Made by a program: the position numbers and the translations under genes. A stretch of 64,000 nucleotides of DNA from NCBI GenBank assembly GCA_023333565.1, contig JAJKFH010003463.1, positions 1 through 64,000 of the forward strand, read 5' to 3'. The notes under the pieces are model-generated. The model was not told the origin of the DNA. It saw only the letters and a list, made by a program, of their open reading frames with translations, and did not search any database. The number at the start of each line of letters is the position of its first letter. The first letter of the stretch is position 1. Shown here piece by piece: positions 1 through 11,310 of the stretch. This stretch comes from Puffinus mauretanicus (lineage: Eukaryota > Chordata > Aves > Procellariiformes > Procellariidae).

Positions 1-962
1 AGCTCACCCAGAGATAGGGATCGGGTGGTCACCATCTCATTTACGGGTTCTGCCTCCTCCTCCTCCTGTTCTCGTGATGGCCCTGGTTCATCTTCATCCC
101 TTACTAGATGAGCTGATTTTCTTGTGCATTTTCTTTTTTGTATAGGGGCGACTGATACCGGCACAGGTTGGGTCTCTGTCGCAGGGGGCGGAGTAGCTGC
201 CGTGCCTGCCCTGGGGGGTGAGGGAGCCGCTGTGCTTGCTGTGGGGGGAGGAGTAGCCACAGGGCCTGTTGCTTTGTCATCAGCTGCAGAGACGTTTCCT
301 TCCCCTTGGGGGTTCTGAGTGGTGTTAAACAGGGCTCGGTAGGCGTGGGCCAGGCCCCAGCACATTGCAGTGATTTGCGTCTCCCTAGAATGGCCAGGGT
401 GACAGCATACTTCTTCCAAATATTCTACTAATTTTTCAGGGTTCTGCACTTGTTCAGGGGTAAAGTTCCAGAACACTGGGGATACCCATCGTCCTAAGCA
501 TTTGCCCATGCTTTCCCACTCGCCCTGCCACTCATAACTATCCAGCCTTGGGGCAGATCTCTGGATGACATTCTTAAATTGCTTACTAACCTTGGATGAA
601 ACCACAACAATATTCCCAAGGAGTACCAATAGATGTATCTTAACTACCCAGGGATGTTCAAGGTACTGGCAAGTTATTTTAACAAAGGAGATGACATCAT
701 AGAGAAAAGTAGCAAGGGTGCCATTCTCTATTTCCTCCATAAAAAATCTCTCGGAGGAAAAGGTATAATTGCTAATGGTCTCCATGAGGTGGTACCCGAA
801 ATGCAGAAACGGCTTCATTACGAATCCCAAATACCACATAACCCCCAATGCCAGCGTTTTAGTAACAAATCTCCCAGGCAAAACATCATTAATCATGGCA
901 GAGCACAACAGACTACAAAACCCAACTCCAATTTTTAACAGGTACAGTAAAAACAAGAGCAT
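1..962 (-). CDS. ERVL-type gag-like protein, N-terminal 320 codons (runs off window)
   Basis: Reading down from an ATG at 962, the minus strand stays open for 320 codons to the window edge. It is the first frame after a retroviral primer site (1044-1061) and LTR (1070-1577), so its position is that of gag. The first ~100 residues are rich in hydrophobic stretches (a run of Leu/Phe right after the start, and another around residues 110-120), more like a membrane-anchored leader than a usual matrix protein. A middle part with several Trp and Cys follows. Then comes a low-complexity Ala/Pro/Thr linker, a basic patch (QKRKCTRKSAHLVRDE) and an acidic run of glutamates. I place it with the ERVL-like elements common in bird genomes because of the LTR type; the gag assignment rests on position. 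No stop or frameshift is visible in this part. Whether the rest is intact cannot be seen. Confidence 0.6.
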   Translation of the reverse strand, partial: MLLFLLYLLKIGVGFCSLLCSAMINDVLPGRFVTKTLALGVMWYLGFVMKPFLHFGYHLMETISNYTFSSERFFMEEIENGTLATFLYDVISFVKITCQYLEHPWVVKIHLLVLLGNIVVVSSKVSKQFKNVIQRSAPRLDSYEWQGEWESMGKCLGRWVSPVFWNFTPEQVQNPEKLVEYLEEVCCHPGHSRETQITAMCWGLAHAYRALFNTTQNPQGEGNVSAADDKATGPVATPPPTASTAAPSPPRAGTAATPPPATETQPVPVSVAPIQKRKCTRKSAHLVRDEDEPGPSREQEEEEAEPVNEMVTTRSLSLGE

Positions 963-1043
963 GGTGCAGAACAAATTAATATGTTACCAGATATAAATTC
1001 CTCAATATGCTCTAAATAATCTGTCGTTATCTCAACCCTCCGT

Positions 1044-1061
1044 GCCACACGTTGGGCGCCA
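1044..1061 (-). other. Retroviral primer binding site, tRNA-Lys type
   Basis: The minus strand reads TGGCGCCCAACGTGTGGC, which fits the tRNA-Lys(1,2) primer site with one mismatch. It lies 8 bases after the LTR end at 1070, with spacer GTCCTTTT. The ERVL-type element at 25956 has the same spacer and a related but decayed site. Confidence 0.85.
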
Positions 1062-1069
1062 AAAAGGAC

Positions 1070-1577
1070 TGTCGTGGTTTAAACCCAGCCAGCAAAAATA
1101 AACGCCACACAGCCGCTCTATCACCCCCCCCGCCCCGGTGGGATGGGGGAGAGAATCGGGAGGGCACAAGTAGGAAAGCTCCCGGGTTGAGATAAAAACA
1201 GTTTAATAATTGAAATAAAATGAAGTAGAACAGTAATAATAACAATGAGAACAACAACAATAACAGAATACACAAAACAGGCAATGCACGACACAACCGC
1301 TCACCGACCGCCGACCGCGTGTCACGAACGGGGGGCGAGCCCCCCCACACACCTGGTTTTTATACTGAGCATGATGTCACATGGTATAGAATACCCCATT
1401 GGCCAGCTGGATCCACCACCCCGGCTGTGCTCCCCCCTCCCGGTGCAAGCATCCCCCAGCAACAGCCAAAGCATCAATGGGCCATCAATGCGCTCTTTTC
1501 ACACCAAACCCAAAACACAGCACACCCCCCAAGCTACTGGGAAGAAAGTTAACCTTGTCCCAGCTGGAACCAGGACA
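1070..1577 (-). mobile_element. 5' LTR of the ERVL-type provirus (508 bp)
   Basis: On the minus strand this starts TGTCCTGGTTCC and ends CCACGACA, so it has the TG...CA termini of an LTR. Inside are a TATA box (CAGTATAAAAACC), an AT-rich part with ATTAAA-type signals, and a G/C-rich end. It is very similar along its full length to the solo LTR at 52975-53480 (506 bp), so both belong to one family. The primer site and gag-like frame follow it, so it is the 5' LTR of a provirus whose body continues left of the window. Confidence 0.9.
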
Positions 1578-2688
1578 GAGTGGCAACAAGATACCTTGGG
1601 AAAGGGAACTAAAACAGGTATGGACAAATCTGAGCCATACTATATGTTTGACAGTGGCTAGGGATGCTGCTTGCCTACTGAAGAGGTGGAGCTCAGCATA
1701 CATCCCTGCCATCTCCAGCATCTGTGCCTGGGAAACACAGAAATAATAGCTATAGCCACAGATCTTGAGATCTGTGCTAGGTAAGACTTGGACCGTTTTA
1801 CATGAGCTTATTCAGAAGTGAAATGAGGAAGGCAAAAACTGGGCACCCCATTCCTCAGCCCTTGTCTGTGAAGATACCACTGTGTCTGTATATTCTCCTA
1901 GATTCAGTTATATACTAAATAGGGCCAAGTGTGTGAAGGTGTGAATTTTATTTTGCCAATAAGCAAATAAGTTCCAATAAGGAGCTCTGGGACTCAGCAT
2001 TAGAAGTCAACAGGCAGAAGAAAGCAGGGCTGAAATGTGCCTCCTCCTGGGCTTAATTCATGATCAGTTAAGAAGACGCCATGAGGCATGATCATGGTGA
2101 TCAATGCATGGAGTAGCTGCTCTTTATGGATTGGCTGAAATGATGCATGTCATCCAGTTCCCTGCTCTGCTCTTGGACTGCTGCTCAGAGAGGCTCCAGA
2201 CTGAAGGTACTGTGGCCTATGGATAAGTTCAGACTGGAGCAAGGGGAGGAGTTGATTGCAATGTTAAAACCTAAAGCACCAGGGGTCAAGATGGTAATGG
2301 ATATACCTTTAAATAGTTGTAACCCGTGATTAGAGGAACATGTTATAGCAAGTACTATAGCAGGAACAACGGGAGGTGATGGAGGACAAGCCTCACAAGA
2401 AGCAGTGCAAGTGCAGCAGTAACCTGACCTGAGCTGGCTTTGGTGCCCCAATAATTCCACACAACACACCATCTCCCCTGTCCTGAACGAGCATTACAAC
2501 AAATGGAGCCCAAAGTGTGGATTACATTAATTTAATGGGCATTTTATGGACATTTTACAGAGGTGGCTGATAGACTAAGGGAATGATACCTGTGTATATA
2601 TGAAAGGACAGGAAGAGGGTGGTTAATGAGGATTGGGTATTGTGGGACTTGAGCATGGTGTAAATGATATGGAATAAGGGATGCAGAT
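1578..2688. other. No gene; possible ERV 3' internal remnant in 2150-2688
   Basis: I see no host gene. The stretch from about 2150 up to the LTR at 2689 has short broken frames and a G-rich, purine-rich end (around 2610-2680) of the sort found just before a 3' LTR. It could be decayed internal sequence of that element, but I cannot identify a domain. Confidence 0.3.
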
Positions 2689-3279
2689 TGTATTGAGTCT
2701 GGCTGGGAGAGACTCAGTTTTCTTCATACTGGGGCTTATAGTGCCATGTTTTGGATTTGTGATAAAAACAGTGTTGATAACCAGTAATATTTTAGCTACT
2801 GCTGAACAGCATTTACACAGTGTCAAGGCCTTTCTGTTTCTCACACTGCTCCGCCAGCAAGTAGGCTGGGGGTGTGCAAGAAGTTGGGAGGGGATACAGC
2901 CAGGACAGCTGACCCCAGCTGACCAAAGGGATATCCCATTCATATGGTGTCACGCTCAGCAATAAAAGCTGGGGGAAGACGAAGGAAGAGAGGATGTTCA
3001 TAGTTATGGCATTTGTCTTCCCAAGTAGCCATTACGAATGATGAAGCCCTGCTTTCCTGGAAATGGCTAAACATCTGCTTGCAAATGGGAAGCAGTGAAT
3101 TGATTCCTTTTTTTGCTTTGCTTGCATGCACAGCTTTGGCTTTACCTATGAAACTGTCTTTATCTCAACCCTCAAGTTTTCACACTTTTACCCTCCTGAT
3201 TCTCTTCCCCATTCCACTGCGGGGGAGTAAGAGAGTGGCTCTGTGGGGCTCAGGTGTCTACTGGGATTAAATCATGATA
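2689..3279 (+). mobile_element. ERVL-type LTR, decayed (591 bp)
   Basis: It aligns end to end with the LTR at 5313-5908 (opposite strand) and the first LTR of the element at 25318. Shared blocks include the TGT..GAGTCTGGCTGGGA start, the CAGCAATAAAAGCTGGG polyadenylation/TATA region, the CCCTGCTTTCCTGGA block and the CTTTATCTCAA..C tail. The end has decayed to CATGATA where the relative at 5313 has CGTGACA. The flanking pentamers (2684-2688 and 3280-3284) match at only 3 of 5 bases. It is either an old solo LTR or a 3' LTR. Confidence 0.75.
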
Positions 3280-5307
3280 CTGGTGAAACATGTCTCTGGG
3301 AAAAAGCTATGGTTTGGCTGCTTTATTTTGTGAGAGTGTACTTGCTGCAGTGTGGCCTTACCCATGGGCCACAGTCCTTTTCAGCCTGCTGCGGTGTGGA
3401 CTTGTCCATGGCCACAGACGCATCAGAAAACATCTTTCCGTGTCCTGTTGCTGCTGCCCCTTCTTTCCCCAATAAGGGAAAAATTTTGTGGGAATATTTC
3501 TTCTTAAAACCAAATTTGTCATCAGTCAATCCTAAGCAAAGCGCACCTTCATAACAGACAGGATTCTATTTTTACTATTATGAAATCTCTACTTCAAAAT
3601 GTATTTGACCAAATATACAGCTTCACTTCTGGAAGCAAGAGCTCTGCAGTACATGATTAGGGTACAAAAAGTTGCAGGCACTTGCATAATTTTTAGTCAC
3701 ATGAATGCAAAATTTGCAGCATTTTTGTAACACATCTGCTCAGAAAAATATCGCAAACATGTTCATAACAAGAAATAATCTCTTTTGACTATGGCATGGT
3801 GTCTTCTTTCAAAAGGTATACAAACTTCAAATTAACAATGTAGGAAACTAGAAGGAAAATCAGATGATCGGAAACAGTGCTTAGATGATAAGGCAGCAGC
3901 ATTGTAAGAGTTTCATAGGTGGATGGTCAGAATGGCAGAACTTTTTAGGTATTTTGCCATCTGCTAAATCACAGTTCCTACTGACAATGAGCCTCAGTAT
4001 TCTCTTCCATACAAAACACAACTGTCTTCACAAGGAATTCACAATTTTCGGATGTGCCACAGATATCAGGCACATTACCAGGAGGTGATGGTCCTCTGCA
4101 GAGGGTTCTGGTCTCATGAGATGCCAATGCTAAGACTTCAGTCTGTCAGGGAGCCAATGTATCTAATGAGGTAGTTGCAGCAGCACAGTCTCTAGATATC
4201 ATTAACACAGAGGAACAGGCTTGAAGCAGGCATTCCAAGAATGTCCTCTTTCATTTCTAAAAGTTCCAGTTCTCTGAATTGTTAGAAGTCAGCTGTAAAG
4301 TTCCATCTGTGTATGGGGGAACAAGCACTTCATTATTAACCCAATAATCTTCTAGTCATCAAGACTTTTGAATGATATCTGAAATGATAGCACATGCTAT
4401 GGAAACAGAACTTCCACTCAGTTTGCATACATCATCCATGTGGTTTAAAAGCAAGGCCTTCTACTGCAGCAGTGGTAAAAACAATCTGCCTGTCACATTT
4501 CTCCTGCTGGCCTATTCATTCAACTCAAATGATTTCATTCTGAAACCAGTGTTTCCTGTGCTTTTCTAAAACTTATTCCTGCACAATTTTGGTTAAAACC
4601 GGGAGCCAGGCTTTTTCAAAGATGTGCATTTCATCACACTGCAGTGCAATAGTAGTTGAAATGGCTAACTGCAGTTCTGAGATCACACATGTATAATGGG
4701 ATGTGGGAGGGAAGGAATATTCTCAGTTAGAAATCAGGAAAAAGGCTGATCTGAATTTTTGTAGACCTAACTTTTAGCTTGCAGGTAATTAATGCTTGTA
4801 AACACTCTACTGTCTAGTTTCAGTAAAATGAATAGGTAACTTTTGCTATTATATTCAGTGATGGTGAGAATAATTTATCCTTGTCTGATGGACATTCTTC
4901 AAGGATGGTATAAGCAGGGCTGAGGCCATAGTCAACACTGACATGAACACAACAATAAAAACCATCCAACACAACGCAATTCAACTCCAAATGCCTGCTA
5001 GACACACTATTCCAAATACATGCATCCAATCTTGTATGCAACAAGAGCTTTATGGTTATCTGTTACATAAAAAAATTATCTCCAAATCACTGGCTCCTAA
5101 AAGTGTTGTGAGCTGGGCTGGCTTGTCATGAAAAACCCTGGTAAGGTAGAAGGCTCTTAAAGTTCGTTTGTTACCAGAACTTTTCTGCTACATCTCATGT
5201 TTCTTACCCTTGTGTTTACCAGCAAACAGTGTCCCAGAAGAGTATCTAACTCTAATTTTAATTTCAGTTCAGTGATGATGATATCAGCACATGTAAATTG
5301 AATCCTT
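3280..5307. other. No recognisable gene or repeat
   Basis: AT-rich non-coding DNA with only short chance frames. No splice-consistent exon, RNA gene or repeat was recognised. Confidence 0.5.
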
Positions 5308-5312
5308 CACCC

Positions 5313-5908
5313 TGTCACGGTTTAGCCCCAGCTGGCAACTAAGCACCACACAGTTGCTCGCTTATTCCCACCCAGCAGGATGGGGGAGAGAATCAGAAGA
5401 GTAAAAGTGATAAAACTCGTGGATTGACATAAAGACAATTTAATAAATAAAGCAAAAGCCCCGCACGCAAGCAAAACAAAACAAGAAATTAATTCACTAC
5501 ATCCCATCGGCAGGCAGGTGTTCAGCCATCTCCAGGAAAGCAGGGCTCCATCATGCATAAGGGTTACTTGGGAAGACAAACCCCCTAGCTCTTAACGTCC
5601 CTCTTCCTTCTTCTTCTCCCAGCTTTTTATTGCTGAGCATGACATCATATGGCATGGAATATCCCTTTGGTCAATTGGGGCCAACTGTCCCAGCTGTGTC
5701 CCCTCCCAACTTCTTGTGCACCCCCACACAAGACTCGCTGGTGGGGTGGTATGAGAAGCAGAAAAGGCCTTGACTCTGTGTAAGCACTGCTCAGCAATAA
5801 CGAAAACATGCCTGTATTATCAACACTGTTTTCAGCACAAATCCAAAACATAGCCCCATACTAGCTACTATGAAGAGAATTAACTCTATCCCAGCCAAAA
5901 CCAGCACA
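5313..5908 (-). mobile_element. Solo ERVL-type LTR with 5-bp target duplication
   Basis: On the minus strand it runs from TGTGCTGGTTTTGGC to CCGTGACA (596 bp). The pentamer CACCC (plus strand) stands on both sides, at 5308-5312 and 5909-5913, an exact 5-bp target-site duplication as expected for ERVL. The minus strand has AATAAAAAGCTGGGAG in the middle and a T-rich, then C-rich 3' part. No internal viral sequence adjoins it, so it is a solo LTR left by recombination between two LTRs. Confidence 0.92.
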
Positions 5909-5913
5909 CACCC

Positions 5914-8900
5914 CAAGCTTTTTTTTTGAGTATGGCTTACTATCGGTATTATGATTATACCCAAAAAAGTCTGTTGTTACTAGTGTTGCCTACTACCAGG
6001 AATAAGATTTCCTACTAAACCTTCCAAAATCCACTTCAATTCAAAGTGAAATTCCAATTCATTTTGTGAATCATATTTTTCAAATAAATGTTGATGAATG
6101 TCTTGCTGTAACACTAGTGACTTTGGACCTATAATGAATAACATCACCTGTAGATTTGACCAAACCAAATGAAAAGAAGAGAAGCATGTAATAGTGTGGC
6201 ATTGTTTGTTAGGTTCAGGTTTTCAAAGCACAGTGGACACTTTGCAAACCTGTTATCTGAAACATCTAGGCTATGCTTGATTCAGTAATGATCCTGGAAT
6301 ATTTTTGGCTTAATTTAAAACTGGACTTTTGCTCTTGATCTTGATTGCTGAAAAATACAATGCTGGATGTTGCTGGAAAGAAAAAACAAGCACCTTCAAA
6401 TAGCACAATCCTGGCAGTCTCTGACAAAATTCACACCAGCAATTTTTTTGTGGCCAAATATTAGTAAATCATTTTTTAATGTATTCAGCATGTTTTAACT
6501 GAAGTAGAACATGTAGTAGTAGCCTACTAGACTAAACATTATGATATTAGACTAAATTCTTTAAATGAGACCTATATTCCTGTGGTCTTCTACGCCAAAA
6601 TAGTCCCAATAATTAAGATATTTAGTTTGCATGTCAAAGAGGGTGTTACTGAAGCTTATGTTTACTCTGATTTCTCCTGTGACTGAAAGTTCAGCTGAGT
6701 TTAGTTTCTAATTTTCTGTTTACCTTGCTAAAGCTGCTATAGCGCTTTGGGTAAGCTTAGTTTTCTCCAGTTATTTATGGTAAGTAGAATTTGATGAAGT
6801 TTTAAAGATGACAGCACTGCAGATCCGGTTTGAATACGAAATTTTATAGCACATCTCTGTATTTTAATTATCCATGCCTCCTGAAAGGAGTTTCCTTTTG
6901 TTCCTTTCCTCTGTGGTCTTTCTGATGAATTTGCTATCTTGATTTTTCTTTTTAAAGGAACAGGTTGTGCAGCTTCTCACTTGTCCGTGTTACTAAGTTT
7001 TTAACCTTGCAGTATGAAAAAGAGAAGAAAAACCATAAAAGACTCTTCCAAAATTAAATAATATTTACTGTAGATTAAAAATATTCCATGACAAGTAAAT
7101 TCTAATTTACAAATTGATGTTTTAATCAGCTGAAATGACACTGAAATCTCTGAAAACTGCTGCCTTTCCCAGTGTATTGAACTTCTATGTAGAAATTTTT
7201 TTAGAACTCTTCTTTAGGTATTTGCAATGGACAATTGCTCATGGAGGTACAACAGAGTCCACATGCTTCCAGCCAGTTGGCTGCCACAGAGGATGTGAGT
7301 GAGATTTTCTAATTAAATTTGTGTTTTTTTCAAGGGCCCGTGGATGTCCACAATTACAGGCTCAGAGATTGAGGAGTACAGAGCTGACAAAAATAGACAT
7401 CTACATACATTAAAGACAGCTGACTGTATTAGCATGAAAATCAAACTGACACTTAGTTGCATGCATATCTAAACTATTCCTAAAGAATTATAAGCCTCTA
7501 ACTTATAATGAAACTCAATCAGCAGATAGATTTCATAGCAGTTTAGCTAAATTGGTGTATTATGCTTTACACGCTGGCAGCTATAGTATTTATGTTTGTA
7601 GCAATAAAAATATAATCTTATGCCATAGATATGGGGATCTCTATTTAACTAATGCTGAATTCCACTGCCCTTAATTTTATACCTGGATCTGAGTTTATTA
7701 GTATAGGAGTATATCCATCGAAAGCAACAAATCTGGGCCTGCATTTCCTCATGTTCTGACCATCAAGGAGAACACAGTGTTATAGGCTCCTTTTGATCTT
7801 ACCTTGTAAATTTCTACACTGGGTTTTTTTTTATTGTCTTCTCACTGTGCCACCTAATCCAGTGTAGTAAATTACATGATACATAGATATAACACACTGG
7901 AACACCAATCAATCTGAATTTATATATATAAAACAGACTAACCTTAATTAAGGCAAGTAAAGTACTTCCGTAATAATGTGGCATCATTACTCTGAAATTA
8001 TTTCTTTCAAAATAAACAATGGATTTGTAACATGTAATATAGATTTGAAAAAAGTTTTAATCAAGTTTTAAAATTTCCAATTACTATATTTTTGCTATAG
8101 ATGTCACTGTGAATAAGTAGCTGCATCCTTTCATTACATGGAATAAACTCTTCCATTTCTGACTTACTCGCTAGTACAAGCTTTCCAAGCATGGGTCACT
8201 GTCTAAAGAATCATTCCCACATTTTACTGGAATATTTTATACAATCAATTCCCAGAACAATTCGATTTGGATACGAATGGAAAACATTTTTAAGGGGCTT
8301 GATATTCTTCTGGAAATTTACATATTGATACATCTTAAAGAAAGAGACAATTGCATTGACAACTCTTACACAACTGAACTTACAAAATAGATGTTTGGGG
8401 TTTTTTCCTTTTGTATTGTTGATTTGATGTGTTAGAATGAAGAAATTAACTAATTAATCTGACTATGAGAGAGAAGAGGAACAAAAAAATGAACAAAAGA
8501 TACTGCCATTAAGACAGAATTCTGGAATTCAAGAGCTTTCAGCTCATCAGAAGTCTGTAACATCCTGATTGTGTGATAGCAGGACAAGACTTTTACACTT
8601 TTGACGTCTCATTTCCCTACACATAAAATGTGCTGGAAAATGGGATTCTGACCTGACAGGGATACTGGAAAGCTCCAAATTAATGATTCCAAACTGTACA
8701 GATGTTATTCTGGTGGTAGATACTGAAAGATCTGGAAATACAAACTGTGCATTCCTTCCAATCACAGCACTAGGGAGTAACTGCTACGTTTCATTCTCCC
8801 CAAAAGAACAACAAAAAAGAAGAACATCTAATATAAGCATTGTTGATGTGACAAGTTCTGGATTTCATCTTACCACAACTTGGACTGTGAAGTTATATGA

Positions 8901-9906
8901 CCTCCTGCAATACATATATTTTTCATTTTGTCAGCTAACTCAACAAAATTTCTATCTATCTGCTGAAAAATACATTCTTGACAATTATAAAAGAGAGAAC
9001 ATCCGATTTCTCTTGAAAATAGAACATAAAAATGAAGACATTTGTCTTTTCATAAAGAAAGGCAACTTTTATCGTCTAAGGTAAATCACAGTCTTTCAGT
9101 TTGGAATATTTTCTTCTTCATTCTATGTTCTTCAAATCAATTCACAGCATCATAAATCTTCCCTAATGTTATGACATTCCCTCCAATATTTTCCTCACTC
9201 AGCTGACCAAATTCCATTTAAGTTAATAACAGTTCAAAACAAATCAAGTAAAGTAGTTTTTTCATACTACATGTGATTACACTATGGGACTTACTCAGGA
9301 GATCATTGAATGCAATAAAATACAAAATTTTAGAAAGAATTTAGTATTTTTATGGGAAATAAGAAAACCCAGATTTAGTGATGTTCATGAAAATAAACAT
9401 TTTTTCAATGTTCAACTGTTTTTCTAGCTCTAGGTCCAGAATAAGTGTTTCTTTGCAGTATGCTTGCACATTGATCTTAATATATCCAGTACGAACTGCT
9501 TCTGCTGGCAGGGTTTTAAAAAGGCTCATCTTACAGATCTTGCATGCCCAAAGTTAGACACACAACAGCTACTAGCCCCATTATGCCACACATGGAGTTT
9601 GACTGCTCTAGGCACAGAGCATCAGGGCCCTGAGGGCACCAACAGCTTTACCTGTCCCTGTCCACCCCCCTCCCCCCACTGCCCTCGGCCAAGGACCCCA
9701 TGCCAGCCCCCAGGGCCATAAACCCCTGCCCCAGTGACCCTGCAGCAGGGCTCATCTCCAGCTCCCCGCAGCCCTGCCCTGCCCAGCCATGGGCCCTGCC
9801 AACCTGGGCCCACATGTGGGCCCACCCGTGAGCCAACGTCTTGTCCAGCATTGGCGCGTCCCCATCCCCAGGGAGGTGCCCGATGCCTGGGGCTGCTCCC
9901 GGTGGT
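5914..9906. other. AT-rich intergenic DNA, GC-rich at the right end
   Basis: About 3.6 kb of AT-rich sequence without a credible exon. The 133-codon frame at 8683-9084 has no recognisable domain or splice context and is probably chance. From about 9560 the sequence becomes C-rich (many CCC/GGGCCC runs). This GC-rich block resumes at 11557-11690, so it is one ancestral segment that received the composite element. Confidence 0.5.
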
Positions 9907-9912
9907 CCCTGT
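9907..9912. repeat. Target-site duplication, left copy (CCCTGT)
   Basis: CCCTGT directly before the 3' LTR is repeated exactly at 11551-11556 after the 5' LTR. Confidence 0.9.
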
Positions 9913-10091
9913 TGTTGGAGTGACCCATGGGTCGGAGTGGGAGTGCGAACCCAGAGTAATGATGAATCCCAATATGGGCATGGTCATTCTCCTTTTAGTC
10001 AAACAAATATTCATCTTAACTATCTTCTTTTATCATATAACGTTACAATCTACAGAAGTTATTTACACTACAACACAAAGATCTCTCCACA
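9913..10091 (-). mobile_element. 3' LTR of the composite element (179 bp)
   Basis: On the minus strand it starts TGTGGAGAGATC and ends GGGTCACTCCAACA. Apart from a few changes it is identical to the 5' LTR at 11373-11550, so the outer pair dates the insertion. The last ~70 bases resemble the R-U5 end of the young provirus LTRs, while the U3 is shorter and different. Confidence 0.88.
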
Positions 10092-10120
10092 TTTCCCCCT
10101 TTTTTTCTCTTTTTTTGTTG
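10092..10120 (-). other. Polypurine tract next to the 3' LTR
   Basis: The minus strand reads a run of A/G ending AAAAAGGGGGAAA directly before TGTGGAGAG, the place where plus-strand priming occurs in retroviruses. Confidence 0.75.
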
Positions 10121-10147
10121 TTTCAATTCTACATGCATACAAACTTC

Positions 10148-10345
10148 CTTACAGAAGGGACAACTAAGCCAGGTGTTCAGGTCTTTTCAATTCTACATGC
10201 ATACAAACTTAGCATTTCTAATACAAAGCTTAACTTAACACTTCTAATACAAATCTTAACTTACTAAACCTATTTTCTTTTATACAAACTTAACACTTCT
10301 AATACAGAGATACAATCTTAACACTTCTAATACAAAGACCTTTCC
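10148..10345 (-). repeat. U3 fragment and AT-rich tandem repeats
   Basis: 10148-10188 repeats the first ~45 bases of the middle LTR U3 (AAAAGACCTGAACACCTGG on the minus strand). Next to it, units of TTTGTATTAGAAGTGTTAAG recur about four times up to 10345. The same unit occurs before the 3' LTR of the young provirus (16980-17350), so it is a shared 3' internal feature. Confidence 0.7.
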
Positions 10346-10373
10346 TGTTGTCCATTACAGAGTTTGCTTTCCT

Positions 10374-10448
10374 TCAAAACCTTGTTACTTTCAAAATACG
10401 TTGAAACATAAGTTGAAGCTTCTGTGACTGAGATGCCAACTGTCCCAT
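10374..10448 (-). pseudogene. Truncated gag start (24 codons) of the Lys-primed element
   Basis: After the Lys-type primer site at 10587-10604 the first good ATG (10448) begins MGQLASQSQK, with Gly at position 2 and Ser at 6 as in a myristoylation signal at a betaretrovirus-like gag start. The frame stops after 24 codons at 10374, and repeats follow. This looks like the 5' end of a gag gene joined to unrelated 3' sequence by deletion. It is short, so the call rests on position and the N-terminal motif. Confidence 0.5.
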
Positions 10449-10586
10449 AACTAATGTATAAAGTTCATATAACTTCCCTGTGGCTGCTCACCTGAATTGT
10501 CCTCCATTCAGCTCAACAGGGGTACACCACTGGATATTTCTATTTCCTTTCTTCAAGACCTTCTTTCTTCAGGCTTTCCTCTTTCA

Positions 10587-10604
10587 GCCCCATGTTGGGC
10601 GCCA
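10587..10604 (-). other. Primer binding site, tRNA-Lys type, inside the composite element
   Basis: The minus strand reads TGGCGCCCAACATGGGGC, the tRNA-Lys(1,2) site with one change. It follows the middle LTR by 2 bases (10605-10606). Confidence 0.88.
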
Positions 10605-10606
10605 TT

Positions 10607-10994
10607 TGTGGTGTAAGATAGCACAGACCCTCACTAATATATATGCGCAGCAATACTGGAGCCTCCATCATAACAGGGCAGTCCCACAGTCTCTCTCTCC
10701 ATTGCCTCACCCTTCTGTCTCTCTCTGTTGCTTCACCACCACTGTCTCTCTCCGTTGCCTCTCTCAAATCTTTCTTCCAGCAACGATCACATCTCTGCTC
10801 ACAATTCCCTTCACCTGTTTTGGCTCTTGAATCAACTGGTACTCATTGGCTCTTGAATCAGCTGGTACTCATTAGGCCACACCTCAGGGTAACCGTAAGC
10901 AGCATTCCTAACTGAGAGCTTTTTCATTTTGATGTTTACAGTTTCCTTACAGGAGGGACAACTAAGCCAGGTGTTCAGGTCTTTTCTCTCCACA
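10607..10994 (-). mobile_element. Middle LTR (388 bp) with PPT upstream and PBS downstream
   Basis: On the minus strand it starts TGTGGAGAGAAAAGACC and ends TTACACCACA. A polypurine tract (plus strand 10995-11012, C then T run) lies upstream, as before a 3' LTR. A Lys-type primer site lies downstream, as after a 5' LTR. The LTR contains a near-exact tandem duplication (GAGTACCAGCTGATTCAAGA-like, about 10823-10874) and purine-rich GAGAGAGAC repeats. One LTR shared by two internal regions is the signature of recombination between elements. Confidence 0.82.
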
Positions 10995-11032
10995 TTTCCC
11001 CCCTTTTTTTTTTGTTTTACAAAAGCAACAAC

Positions 11033-11161
11033 TCAGAAAATGTCTTTAAAATATCTACTTCTCCACATTTTAAAAAGCTTAATAAGCTGTTTCACCATTG
11101 TCTTGATCCCTCTCTCAGAGAGTAAACCAGCGAGCAACGTAGCTGCTGCCTCATTCTCCAT
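11033..11161 (-). pseudogene. gag N-terminal fragment, relative of the young provirus
   Basis: From the ATG at 11161 the frame gives 33 residues (MENEAAATLLAGLL...) nearly identical to the start of the gag at 22818. It then diverges and stops at 11033 just before the purine tract. The upstream 5' untranslated sequence is also nearly identical to that at 22819-23027. Everything from there to the end of pol has been deleted. Confidence 0.85.
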
Positions 11162-11310
11162 GATAGCAGCGCACCCTCTGGGAGGCAGTTGGCCAGACTG
11201 CACCGTTATCCATTCTATCCATTTGGACACTAGAATAGTACAACTCCCAGTCGCTTGTTTCCCACTCCCCTTCTCTCGCTGCGCTTACCGCAGTCTCGAA
11301 GAATTGCAGT

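Noticed and set aside
2684..3284. Perfect target duplication around the LTR at 2689
   Set aside because: The flanking pentamers CAGAT and CTGGT agree at only 3 of 5 bases; not claimed as proof of a solo LTR.
8683..9084. 133-codon frame as a possible gene
   Set aside because: No domain, no splice or promoter context, and AT-rich composition as in its flanks; expected by chance in 64 kb.
10130..10345. CRISPR-like regular repeats
   Set aside because: The units are adjacent and imperfect without unique spacers, they lie inside a retroviral element, and the DNA is vertebrate.
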